Assembly: GCA_016214145.1 (NCBI GenBank) | Contig: JACRPA010000002.1 | Span: 985,258 to 1,049,257 of the forward strand | Direction of reading: 5' to 3' | Length of the DNA: 64,000 bases | Source of the DNA: Rhodocyclales bacterium | GTDB taxonomy: Bacteria > Pseudomonadota > Gammaproteobacteria > Burkholderiales > Rhodocyclaceae | Shown: positions 36,867 to 44,723 of the stretch, piece by piece | Layout: every line of letters starts with the position of its first letter | Numbering within the stretch: the first letter of the stretch is position 1 | Notes under the pieces: model-generated | The model's database searches: none | Told to the model about the DNA's origin: nothing | The model's input: only the letters and a program-made list of their open reading frames with translations | Position numbers and translations under genes: made by a program

Positions 36867-38549
36867 ATGGCTACGACTTACCGCATCTGCCCGCGATCCG
36901 GGCTGCAATTCGACACCGCTGCCGAGAAACTGATGCGCTGGAACGCCGTTGCCGGCGTGCTGGCGCTGCTGCTCGGCGGCATCATGGCGCTGGGCGTCGT
37001 CCTCACCCGCTGGCCGGCGGTGCACCTGCTGCCGGCCGACCAGTTCTACCTGGCGCTCACCTCGCACGGCATCAACATGCTGCTGTTCTGGATCATCTTC
37101 TTCGAGATGGCCGTGCTCTACTTCGCCTCGTCCACGCTGCTGCACTGCCGCCTGGCGACGCCGAAGATCGCCTGGCTCGGCTTCATCCTGATGGCCATCG
37201 GCGCCATCATGGCCAATGTCGCCGTCTTCCAGGGCGAGTCGAGCGTGATGTTCACCTCCTACGTGCCGATGCAGGCCAAGCCGCACTTCTACCTCGGCCT
37301 GATCCTGTTCGCCGTGGGCGCGCTGCTCGGCTGCTTCGTCTTCCTCGGCACCTTGGTGGTAGCCAAGGCGGAGAAGACCTACGAGGGCTCGATCCCGCTG
37401 GTGACCTTCGGCGCGCTGACGGCGGCCATCATCGCCATCTTCACCATCGCCTCCGGCGCCATTATCCTGATCCCGACCTTCCTCTGGTCGGTCGGCTACA
37501 TCCGGGAAATCGACACCATCATGTACCGCGTCGTCTGGTGGGCGATGGGCCACAGCTCGCAGCAGATCAACGTCTCCGCGCACGTCGCGATCTGGTACGC
37601 CGGCGCCGCCATCGTTTTCGGCGCCAAGCCGATGTCCGAGAAGGTGAGCCGCACGGCGTTCCTCCTCTACATCCTGTTCCTGCAGCTCGCCAGCGCCCAC
37701 CATCTGCTGTCCGACCCGGGCGTCGGCTCCGAGTGGAAGGTGGTCAACACTTCGTACTTCATGTACTTCGCGGTGCTGGCCTCGATGATCCATGGCATGA
37801 CGATACCGGGCGCCATCGAGCAGGCGCAGCGCGCCAAGGGCTACAACAAGGGTCTCTTCGAGTGGCTGAGGAAAGCCCCCTGGGGCAATCCGGCCTTCTC
37901 GGCGATATTCCTCTCGCTGGTCGGCTTCGGCTTCCTCGGCGGCATCTCAGGCGTCATGATGGGCACGGAACAGCTCAACCTGCTGATCCACAACACCATC
38001 TACGTGCCGGGCCACTTCCATGCGACGGTCGTCATCGGCACCACGCTGGCGTTCATGGGCCTGACCTACTTCCTCGTCCCCGTGCTGTTCAAGCGCGAAG
38101 TGCTGTTCCCCGGCTTCGCCAAGCTGCAGCCCTACCTCTTCGGCCTCGCCATGTACGTCGTGGCGCTGGTGATGATGGGCGCCGGTACGCTGGGCGTTTC
38201 CCGCCGCCACTGGGACATGGCCTTCGCCGGCTCGCCGATGGCCTATGAGTGGCCGGGCGCCGCCTACCTGATGATGGGCCTGACCGGCATCGCCGGCGTG
38301 GTCGCGATCATCGGCGGCGGCGGCTGGATCCTGCAGATCGTCTTCTCTCTGCTCTTCGGCAAGAAGCTGGACGATGGCGAGACGCGCAGCACGCCGATCC
38401 CGCTGACCCTGCCGCCGCAGACGGGCGCGCATGCCGCGCATATCGGCACCCCGGGCACCATGGTGCTGGCGCTGGTCTTCCTGGTTTCGTTCATCCTGTA
38501 CTACTTCGTGAACTGGAAATACCTGTCCTCCCTGTGGGGCATGGCGTAA
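36867..38549 (+). CDS. Heme-copper oxidoreductase catalytic subunit lacking the active-site Tyr (candidate eNOR-type NO reductase)
   Basis: The 560-residue protein has the HCO core: H67 in LTSHGINML, H229 in the helix VI segment MGHSSQQINVSAHVAIWY, the His pair H278-H279 in SAHHLLSDPG, and H383-F-H385 in PGHFHATVV. In O2 reductases helix VI reads HPEVY, with Tyr cross-linked to His; here the same position is Gln233. This argues against O2 reduction and fits the CuA-containing eNOR-like NO reductases described in recent phylogenomic work. Heme A is implied by the two ctaA genes next door. No subunit III is present. An unusual oxidase cannot be excluded. Confidence 0.85.
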   Translation: MATTYRICPRSGLQFDTAAEKLMRWNAVAGVLALLLGGIMALGVVLTRWPAVHLLPADQFYLALTSHGINMLLFWIIFFEMAVLYFASSTLLHCRLATPKIAWLGFILMAIGAIMANVAVFQGESSVMFTSYVPMQAKPHFYLGLILFAVGALLGCFVFLGTLVVAKAEKTYEGSIPLVTFGALTAAIIAIFTIASGAIILIPTFLWSVGYIREIDTIMYRVVWWAMGHSSQQINVSAHVAIWYAGAAIVFGAKPMSEKVSRTAFLLYILFLQLASAHHLLSDPGVGSEWKVVNTSYFMYFAVLASMIHGMTIPGAIEQAQRAKGYNKGLFEWLRKAPWGNPAFSAIFLSLVGFGFLGGISGVMMGTEQLNLLIHNTIYVPGHFHATVVIGTTLAFMGLTYFLVPVLFKREVLFPGFAKLQPYLFGLAMYVVALVMMGAGTLGVSRRHWDMAFAGSPMAYEWPGAAYLMMGLTGIAGVVAIIGGGGWILQIVFSLLFGKKLDDGETRSTPIPLTLPPQTGAHAAHIGTPGTMVLALVFLVSFILYYFVNWKYLSSLWGMA

Positions 38550-38585
38550 GAGAAGCAATCCGGCGGCAACGCCGGACGCTTCTGG

Positions 38586-38613
38586 AAAAGGGCCGCGGAT
38601 GCGGCCCTTTTTT
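38586..38613 (+). terminator. Rho-independent terminator after the catalytic subunit
   Basis: AAAGGGCCGC (38587-38596) pairs with GCGGCCCTTT (38601-38610) around GGAT, followed by more T. It separates the CuA operon from the SCO gene. Confidence 0.85.
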
Positions 38614-38669
38614 ATTTCCGCTTGATGCAGACACTTGACGCTCTCCCGGGCGGCGGAGATCATTCGGCC

Positions 38670-39533
38670 ATGCTCCGTGGACGCATTTTCCGGGCGGTCT
38701 GCCTGCCTGCCCTTCTGCTTTTCTGCTCGACCCCGCTCTTCGCCGCGCAGGACGGTGCGCAGAGCGTATCCTCGCGACCGCTCGACCCCGCGCTGGCGCC
38801 CAACGTCCCGGTCCTCGACCAGGGGAAGGCGCTGGAACTGTCGCAATCCGTCGTCAACCGGCCGGTCGGCGATTACGTGCTGCTCAATCGCGAGGGCAAG
38901 CCGGTGCGCCTGGCGGATTACCGCGGCAAGCCCCTGCTGGTGAGCTTCATCTACACCGGCTGCTTCGAGGTCTGTCCGACCACCACCAAGAACTTGCAGA
39001 AGGCGGTCACCAACACGGTGGCCGTGCTCGGCGCGGATCGCTTCAACGTCGCCAGCATCGGCTTCAACCAACCCTTCGATTCGCCCTCGGCCCTGAAATC
39101 ATTTGCCACGCAGAACGGCATCGTCTTCCCCAACTGGGAGTTCCTCAGCCCGGCGCAGGCGATTCTCGCCGACCTGACGGCCGGCTTCGGCTTCAGCTAC
39201 GCGGCCACGCCGGCCGGCTTCGATCACATCGTCCAGGTCACCCTCGTGGATGCGGAAGGCAATATCTACCGCCAGATCTATGGCGAAGCGCTGACGGCGG
39301 ACATGCTGGTCGAGCCCCTCAAGCAGCTCATCGCCGGCGCGCCGGTGCCGCAAAGCGGCGCGGTGGCCGATCTGGCGGACCGCGTGCGCATCCTCTGCTC
39401 GGTGTACGACCCGAATACCGGGCAGTACCGCCTCAACTACGTCCTCTTCTTCGAAATCGGCGGCTTTCTCACTTTCATCGGCTACATGCTGTGGTATGTC
39501 CGGCGCGGCCCTCGCCATTCAAAAAACGCTTGA
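38670..39533 (+). CDS. SCO1/SenC copper chaperone with C-terminal membrane anchor
   Basis: The 287-residue protein has an N-terminal signal, a thioredoxin-like domain with the copper-binding C98-F-E-V-C102 in YTGCFEVCPTTT and the third ligand His in AGFDHIVQVT, and a C-terminal membrane helix (about 258-278). SCO proteins deliver copper to CuA. The client is probably the subunit encoded just upstream. The start at 38670 was preferred to ATG 38622 because that lies only 9 bp after a terminator. SenC is also a member of known NO-reductase clusters in nitrifiers. Confidence 0.87.
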   Translation: MLRGRIFRAVCLPALLLFCSTPLFAAQDGAQSVSSRPLDPALAPNVPVLDQGKALELSQSVVNRPVGDYVLLNREGKPVRLADYRGKPLLVSFIYTGCFEVCPTTTKNLQKAVTNTVAVLGADRFNVASIGFNQPFDSPSALKSFATQNGIVFPNWEFLSPAQAILADLTAGFGFSYAATPAGFDHIVQVTLVDAEGNIYRQIYGEALTADMLVEPLKQLIAGAPVPQSGAVADLADRVRILCSVYDPNTGQYRLNYVLFFEIGGFLTFIGYMLWYVRRGPRHSKNA

Positions 39534-39544
39534 TTCGCAAGCGG

Positions 39545-39589
39545 TTGACTCGGGTCAAGCAATTATTTGACCGCCAAACATATTATAAA
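39545..39589 (+). promoter_or_regulatory. FNR/DNR-dependent promoter for the cytochrome b fusion operon
   Basis: TTGACTCGGGTCAA (39545-39558) is a perfect palindrome of the TTGA-N6-TCAA type. TATTAT/TATAAA follows at 39581-39589, placing the box near -41.5, the class II activator position, before the GTG at 39619. Confidence 0.7.
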
Positions 39590-39618
39590 ACCCTAATACG
39601 CTTTAGCCTGACCCCATA

Positions 39619-41193
39619 GTGAGCACTTTCATCGCCTTCCGCGAAGGCGGCCAGTCCGTCCTGAAGCGCATCGAGGCCTTTTTCGACGCACTGTTCGGTT
39701 CCGCCGGCAATCCCTGGCGCCATCTCGGCGCGCTCGGCTTCTATTTCGCCTGGCTGGCGATGGTCACCGGCATCTATCTCTTCATCGTCCTCGATACCGG
39801 CATCGAGGACGTCTACACCTCGATCGAGTACTACACCCACCAGCAATGGTGGCTGGGCGGCATCATGCGCAGCATCCACCGCTATTCCGCCGATGCCCTG
39901 GTGGCGGTGATGCTGCTGCACCTGGCGCGGGAGTTCTTCTACGGCCGCTACCACGGCTTCCGCTGGTTTTCCTGGATCACCGGCGTGCCGGTCATCTGGC
40001 TGGTCTACGCCTCCGGCATCGGCGGCTACTGGCTGGTGTGGGACAAGCTCGGCCAGTTCTCCGCCATCGCCAGCGCCGAGTGGTTCGACTGGCTGCCCAT
40101 CTTCAGCGACCCGGCGACGCGCAACTTCCTCACGCCGGAATCGCTCAACGACCGCTTCTTCTCCCTGCTGGTGTTCCTGCACATCGGCATCCCGCTGCTG
40201 CTCATGCTGGCGCTGTGGGCGCACCTGCTGCGCGTCTCGCGCCCCGACGTGTTTCCCTCGCGTGCCCTCGGCTGGGGCAGCTTGGCCATGCTGCTGGCGC
40301 TCGCGCTCGTCAAGCCGACGGTGTCGCACGGCCGCGCCGACCTCGCCGTCGTGCCGACCGCGCTCGACCTCGACTGGTACTACCTGTTCATCCACCCGCT
40401 GATGAATCTCACCTCGCCGGCCGGCCTGTGGGTCATCGCCGGCGGATTCACGCTGCTGCTGCTCGTGCTGCCGTTGCTGCCCCACCGCAAGCAGGAGCCG
40501 ATCGCCGTCGTCAACCCGCCCAACTGCAACGGCTGCCGTCGCTGCTTCGAGGACTGCCCCTTCACCGCCGTGGTGATGGAGCCGCATCCGGACAAGCCCG
40601 GCCACGAGTTGGCCCGCGTCATTCCCGACCTGTGCGCCAGTTGCGGCATCTGCGCCGGCGCCTGTCCCTCCTCGACGCCCTTCCGCAGCGTCGAGGAACT
40701 GGTCACCGGCATCGACATGCCGCGGCAGCCGGTCTCGGCGCTGCGCGGGGAAATGGAGCGCAAGATCGCCGCGCTCGCCGCCGCGCCGAAAATCGTCGTC
40801 TTCGGCTGCGAGTGCGCCGCGGACGCGCGCGGCCTGGAGCGCGCCGACACCGCCGTAATGAACCTGATGTGCAGCGGCCTGCTGCCGCCGTCGTTCGTCG
40901 AGTACGCCCTGCGCGGCGGCGCCGACGGCGTGCTGGTCACCGGCTGCCGCGAGGGCAGCTGCGCCTATCGCTTCGGCACGCAATGGACGGAACAGCGCCT
41001 GCGCGGCGCGCGCGAGCCGCATCTGCGCGCCGCCAATGTGCCGCCGGAGCGGCTGCGCCTGGCCTGGGCCGATCCCCACGAAGGCGGCGGCCTGGAAGTC
41101 GCCTTGACCGAATTCCGCAAGCATCTGCAAACCCTGGGCGCTGACGAAAAACGTCCGCGCGCCTATACTCGGAGAATCGCCCACTATGGATAA
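39619..41193 (+). CDS. Cytochrome b fused to a 2[4Fe-4S] ferredoxin and an MvhD-like domain
   Basis: The 524-residue protein has a cytochrome b6-like domain (1-285) with two H-x13-H pairs (H87/H101 and H188/H202) for two b hemes, then two ferredoxin motifs (C303-x2-C-x2-C-x3-C313 and C339-x2-C-x2-C-x3-C349), then an MvhD/FrhD-like [2Fe-2S] domain (about 390-490) with FGCECAADARG, C418 and TGCREGSCAYRFG. MvhD normally links hydrogenase to heterodisulfide reductase. This architecture would move electrons between quinone and cytoplasmic donors. GTG start. The partner is not obvious. It overlaps the next gene by 8 bp. Confidence 0.85.
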   Translation: MSTFIAFREGGQSVLKRIEAFFDALFGSAGNPWRHLGALGFYFAWLAMVTGIYLFIVLDTGIEDVYTSIEYYTHQQWWLGGIMRSIHRYSADALVAVMLLHLAREFFYGRYHGFRWFSWITGVPVIWLVYASGIGGYWLVWDKLGQFSAIASAEWFDWLPIFSDPATRNFLTPESLNDRFFSLLVFLHIGIPLLLMLALWAHLLRVSRPDVFPSRALGWGSLAMLLALALVKPTVSHGRADLAVVPTALDLDWYYLFIHPLMNLTSPAGLWVIAGGFTLLLLVLPLLPHRKQEPIAVVNPPNCNGCRRCFEDCPFTAVVMEPHPDKPGHELARVIPDLCASCGICAGACPSSTPFRSVEELVTGIDMPRQPVSALRGEMERKIAALAAAPKIVVFGCECAADARGLERADTAVMNLMCSGLLPPSFVEYALRGGADGVLVTGCREGSCAYRFGTQWTEQRLRGAREPHLRAANVPPERLRLAWADPHEGGGLEVALTEFRKHLQTLGADEKRPRAYTRRIAHYG

Positions 41194-41728
41194 CGCCGCT
41201 GTGAGCCACGCCCACGCCTTCAAATTCACGCCTGCCTCGATCGTCGGCCAGGCCCTCTTCTACGGCCTCTTCGCCATCATCGTCGGCTACTTCTCGACCG
41301 GACCGAGATACCAGCATCTGGCGCCCGACCTGGCGCTGATCAAGCTCTCCTTCAGCCACCACGGCCAACCGGTCACCGAGTGCCGCAAGCGCACGGCCGA
41401 GGAGCTCGCCAAGCTGGCGCCGAACATGCGCGCGCCGATGGCCTGCCCGCGCGAGCGCTCGCCGGTGACCGTGCAGGTCGAACTCGACGGCAAGCCGCTG
41501 CACCGGAGCGTCACCGCGCCCTCCGGGCTGTCCAAGGACGGCACGTCCACCACCTACCAGCGCTTCGAGGTGCCGGCGGGCGAGCACACGCTGGCGGTGA
41601 AGATGAACGACAGCATCCGTGTCGAAGGCTTCAACTACGTCAAGGAAGAAAAACTGACGCTGAAGCCGGCGCAAATCGTGGTGATCGACTTCGCCGCCGA
41701 CAAGGGCGGCATCTTCTTCGCGCAATGA
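41186..41728 (+). CDS. Membrane-anchored periplasmic protein of the cytochrome b/HCO operon
   Basis: The 180-residue protein has one N-terminal membrane helix (about 18-36) and a periplasmic beta-rich domain with two Cys (TECRKRTAEEL and APMACPRERS), probably a disulfide, and a Gly-rich end. No family was recognised. It overlaps both the cytochrome b fusion gene (8 bp) and the HCO-like gene (4 bp), so it is likely an accessory or third subunit of the same complex. Confidence 0.65.
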   Translation: MDNAAVSHAHAFKFTPASIVGQALFYGLFAIIVGYFSTGPRYQHLAPDLALIKLSFSHHGQPVTECRKRTAEELAKLAPNMRAPMACPRERSPVTVQVELDGKPLHRSVTAPSGLSKDGTSTTYQRFEVPAGEHTLAVKMNDSIRVEGFNYVKEEKLTLKPAQIVVIDFAADKGGIFFAQ

Positions 41729-43113
41729 CGCTGTTCGCCGGCGCCTCCGGCGCCGATTACTCGCTGGACGTGGCGGACGCGGGCCTGCGGCGCCTCGCCC
41801 GCGGCTGGCTCTGGCTGGGCCTGCTGGCGCTGATCGGCTCGGGCCTGCTGTCCATCGTGCTGGTGCTCTCGCGGGCGCCGCAGTTCCAGAACCTGATGCC
41901 GACGGGCGACTTCTTCCGCGTCGCCCTGGTGGTGCATGTCGATCTTTCCGTGCTGGTGTGGTTCGTCTCCCTCGGCGGCATCCTGTGGACCCTGTCCGGC
42001 AGCACGCGCGCGCTCGGCCTGAACGTCGCCGCACTCGCCGTTGCCGGACTCGGCACCCTGCTCATGACGATCTCGCCCTTCGTCGGCCAAGGCGCGCCGG
42101 TGATGGCCAATTACATCCCCGTGCTGGAGAACCCGGTGTTCCTCTGGGGACTGCTGATCTTCGGCGCCGGTTCGCTGCTGCTGGTGGTGCGCAGCCTCGT
42201 CGCTCTTCCCGCCTGGGGCGCGCCGCAGGATGGCCATGCCGCGCTGCGCGCCGGCCTCACGCTCGGCCTCTTGCCGGCCGTCATCGCCCTCATCGCCTTC
42301 GCCTGGTCCTGGCTCACCCTGCCGGCCGGGCTCGACGGCAAGGCCTACTACGAGATCCTCTTCTGGGGCGGCGGCCACGCCCTGCAGTTCATCTGGACGC
42401 TGTTCATGCTGGTCGCCTGGCTGTGGCTGGCCAGCGCCTGCGGCGCACGCGTGCCGATGTCGCCGCGCGTCGCCCTGCTCTGCTTCGTCCTCGCCACGGT
42501 GTGCGCGCTGGCGATCCCCGTCGCCTATCTGCTGTGGCCGGCGCACGCCGTCGAGCACCGCAACCTGCTCACCTTCGCCATGGGCCTCGGCGGCGGGCTG
42601 CCGATCCTGCCCGTGGCGCTGGCCGTCCTGCTGGCGGTGCGCCCCGGCATGCCCGTCGCCGACGACGCGCGCCCCTTGCGCGCCGCGCTGTATTCCTCGC
42701 TCGCCCTGTTCTGCTTCGGCGGGCTGATCGGCTTCACCATCGCCGGCAGCAACGTCAAGATTCCGGCGCACTACCACGGCGCCATCGTCGGCGTCACGCT
42801 GGCGCTGATGGGCCTGGTCTACCACCTGCTGCCGCGCCTCGGCTACGGCCTGCCGGCGCGCAAATGGGCGACCTTCTCCTCCTACTGCTACGCGGCGGGC
42901 CAGGCCATGCACATCGGCGGCCTGATGTGGTCGGGCGGCTACGGCGTGCAGCGCAAGGTGGCCGGCGCCGAACAGGCGCTGAAGAGCGCCAGCGAGATCG
43001 CCGCCATGGGCATCATGGGCCTGGGCGGCCTCATCGCCATCGTCGGCGGCATCGTCTTCGTGCTGACGGTGATCGGCGCGATGCGCCGATCACCGCCGCA
43101 GAAAAACGCGTAG
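41725..43113 (+). CDS. Divergent heme-copper oxidase-like subunit I (possible NO reductase)
   Basis: The 462-residue protein has 12 predicted membrane segments and HCO-like ligands: H71 in VVHVDLSVLVW, H218 in FWGGGHALQF, H349-Y-H351 in KIPAHYHGAIVG. The helix VI Tyr position is Phe222, and the usual adjacent His-His of helix VII is replaced by AHAVEHRN (H274, H278). An O2-reducing CuB site is therefore unlikely; NO reduction or another reaction is possible. It is the third gene of a DNR-box operon. It is distinct from canonical NorB, which has a Glu-rich active site. Confidence 0.75.
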   Translation: MTLFAGASGADYSLDVADAGLRRLARGWLWLGLLALIGSGLLSIVLVLSRAPQFQNLMPTGDFFRVALVVHVDLSVLVWFVSLGGILWTLSGSTRALGLNVAALAVAGLGTLLMTISPFVGQGAPVMANYIPVLENPVFLWGLLIFGAGSLLLVVRSLVALPAWGAPQDGHAALRAGLTLGLLPAVIALIAFAWSWLTLPAGLDGKAYYEILFWGGGHALQFIWTLFMLVAWLWLASACGARVPMSPRVALLCFVLATVCALAIPVAYLLWPAHAVEHRNLLTFAMGLGGGLPILPVALAVLLAVRPGMPVADDARPLRAALYSSLALFCFGGLIGFTIAGSNVKIPAHYHGAIVGVTLALMGLVYHLLPRLGYGLPARKWATFSSYCYAAGQAMHIGGLMWSGGYGVQRKVAGAEQALKSASEIAAMGIMGLGGLIAIVGGIVFVLTVIGAMRRSPPQKNA

Positions 43114-44205
43114 AACCTGAATCGCAAACGCGGCCAGCGCCGCGGCCGCCAGCCAACCCGCCGCCGGCTGGCCCAGCGCCACGGTTAACCCGGCCGCAAC
43201 AAAAGTCAGTCCCCGCAGCACGGCGAAGCGGCCCAATGTCTCGCGCGCCGCGCGGTGCCAATCCGTCTGCACGCCGGGCGCAAGCCAGGTCGGCAGCAAC
43301 TGGCTGGCGGCGCCGCTGACCAGCGGCAGGAGGAAGGCGAGCAGGAAGCCGAAGACGGCATCGCCGCCCGCCAGACGGCGCTGGGCATGCAGCGCACTCA
43401 AAACAAGCAGCGCCATCAGTCCGGCCAGCGCCAACGCGAGGGAAGGCGCGGCGCCGTGGGCGCGCAGCATCGCGCGCGGGAAACGCACTACCCAGGCCGT
43501 GCCGAGCAATGCAATCGGCAGGAACAGCAGCACCAGTCCGGCGTAGGCCAGCGGCGGCCACCAGGCGGCGCCCGCCGCCGTCAGCAGCACGCCGGCCACG
43601 GCCAGCGGCAAATCGCGGCGCAACCGCCCCGCCGCATCGGGATCCGGCTGGCCGACGGCGGTCGGCAGCAGCACGGTGAGCGTGCCCAGCGCGGTGAGGC
43701 CGACGAAGCCGAGCGTGTTGAGATGCAGATGGAACAGGCGCAGCGCAGCGCGCTGCGCGGGGAAGGCCGGCATCGCCAGCGCCGCGGCCAGGGCCAACGC
43801 GAGGCACAGCGCCGCCGCCAGGTACCAGTACAGGCCGGGATGCGGCGCGCCAAGCGCGGCGCGGCCGCGGCGCGCGATCCACGCCGCCATGGCGAGCGCG
43901 GCAACGAACGCCACACCGGCGCCGGCATGGATGAGCGCATCGAAGTGGGATGGCCGGATGAAAGCCGCCGCCGCCAGGATGCCGGCGGCGAGGAACGCCA
44001 GCGGCAGCCACCGCAACGCCGGCGCCGGCGTGCCGCTGCGCGTGAGCACCGGAACGAAATGCATCATGGCGCCGAAGATGAGCGGCATGATGCCGGCGGC
44101 AAGGGCGACATGCGCCGCGGCGGCGGGGGAAGCGCCGCCGGACAGGATCAGCGCCAGCGACGCCGCGAAGGCGGCGAAGGTCGTGGCGACGAGGAAGGGC
44201 AGCAT
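43090..44205 (-). CDS. NnrS-like / HCO-like multi-pass membrane protein
   Basis: The 371-residue protein is mostly membrane helices (about 11) with conserved His in AAHVALAAGIMPLIFGAMMHFVPV and LFHLHLNTLGFVGLTALG. It resembles NnrS-type heme/copper membrane proteins of denitrification loci and the related HCO-like proteins, but it is not a complete oxidase: no CuB-type set is evident. A role in NO metabolism or heme-copper handling is inferred from position. Its 3' end overlaps the convergent HCO gene by 24 bp. It carries a copy of the CTGACTTT motif. Confidence 0.6.
   Translation of the reverse strand: MLPFLVATTFAAFAASLALILSGGASPAAAAHVALAAGIMPLIFGAMMHFVPVLTRSGTPAPALRWLPLAFLAAGILAAAAFIRPSHFDALIHAGAGVAFVAALAMAAWIARRGRAALGAPHPGLYWYLAAALCLALALAAALAMPAFPAQRAALRLFHLHLNTLGFVGLTALGTLTVLLPTAVGQPDPDAAGRLRRDLPLAVAGVLLTAAGAAWWPPLAYAGLVLLFLPIALLGTAWVVRFPRAMLRAHGAAPSLALALAGLMALLVLSALHAQRRLAGGDAVFGFLLAFLLPLVSGAASQLLPTWLAPGVQTDWHRAARETLGRFAVLRGLTFVAAGLTVALGQPAAGWLAAAALAAFAIQVLRVFLRR
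43202..43224 (-). repeat. Dispersed motif GCCGT-N10-CTGACTTT, copy 7 (in the NnrS-like gene)
   Basis: An exact match on the coding strand. Its 10-base spacer is identical to that of the copy at 48988. Confidence 0.85.
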
Positions 44206-44218
44206 GGAATTTGGAATT

Positions 44219-44288
44219 CGTCATTCCCGCGCAAGCGGGAATCCACTCTTTGGCAGAGACCCGGGTCCCCGCCTCCGCGGGGACGACA
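44219..44288. repeat. Intergenic palindromes of the CGTCATTCCCGCG family
   Basis: Two hairpins lie in tandem: ATTCCCGC/GCGGGAAT (about 44222-44242) and GTCCCCGC/GCGGGGAC (about 44265-44284), each with loops of a few bases. They fill the gap between the NnrS-like gene and the DUF2249 gene. Similar elements occur between genes in many proteobacteria. Confidence 0.65.
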
Positions 44289-44292
44289 ATAC

Positions 44293-44556
44293 TCAGGCCT
44301 GCTTCTTGACGAAGTCGATGACGATGGCGCCCGGCTCGCGCTGCACGTACTTGATCTCGACCTTCTCGCCGTAGCGGGCGCGCAGCTGGTCGAGCAGGGG
44401 CAGTGGATCGTGGTCGTTGCAGAAGCGCATGGTCTCGCCGGCGAACAGCGCATCGAGCGCGCCGAAGATGGCGGCATGGCGGAAGCGCTTGGCGATGCCG
44501 CGGGCATCGAAGGGATACAATTGGTCGGCTTGCAGGTGCAGGTGGGGATGGGACAT
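44293..44556 (-). CDS. DUF2249 domain protein
   Basis: The 87-residue protein contains PFDARGIAKRFRHAAIFGALDALFAGETMRF and NDHDPLPLLDQL, the D-x-R and DHDP-x-PL motifs of DUF2249. The family is often linked to nitrosative-stress and denitrification genes, sometimes fused to hemerythrin-like domains; its activity is unknown. The start MSHPHLHL has an AGGAGA ribosome binding site. It is divergent from the cytochrome b-reductase fusion, with a DNR-type box between them. Confidence 0.85.
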   Translation of the reverse strand: MSHPHLHLQADQLYPFDARGIAKRFRHAAIFGALDALFAGETMRFCNDHDPLPLLDQLRARYGEKVEIKYVQREPGAIVIDFVKKQA

Positions 44557-44634
44557 GACTGTTCTCCTGTTGGGGATATTCGCCGCGCTGCATGCACGGC
44601 GAACCGATTCTCCTTGCCGTATCCTTCCGCAGCC

Positions 44635-44676
44635 TTGATGCAAATCATGGAAGGTAAATTATTAAACCCTTATATT
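44635..44676 (+). promoter_or_regulatory. FNR/DNR-dependent promoter for the cytochrome b-ferredoxin-reductase gene
   Basis: TTGAT-GCAA-ATCAT (44635-44648) matches the FNR/DNR consensus at 9 of 10 positions. TATATT (44671-44676) follows so that the box centre is at about -41.5, class II geometry. It may also serve the divergent DUF2249 gene. Confidence 0.68.
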
Positions 44677-44723
44677 CCCTCACACTTTTTAAGGTTATCG
44701 CGCCCCCACCCCGGAAGAACGCA

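Noticed and set aside
36867..38549. Ordinary cytochrome c oxidase
   Set aside because: The helix VI Tyr is replaced by Gln and there is no subunit III or ctaB; retained only as an alternative.
44293..44648. A longer start for the DUF2249 protein
   Set aside because: The extra 29 residues cover the DNR-type box; MSHPHLHL has the ribosome binding site.
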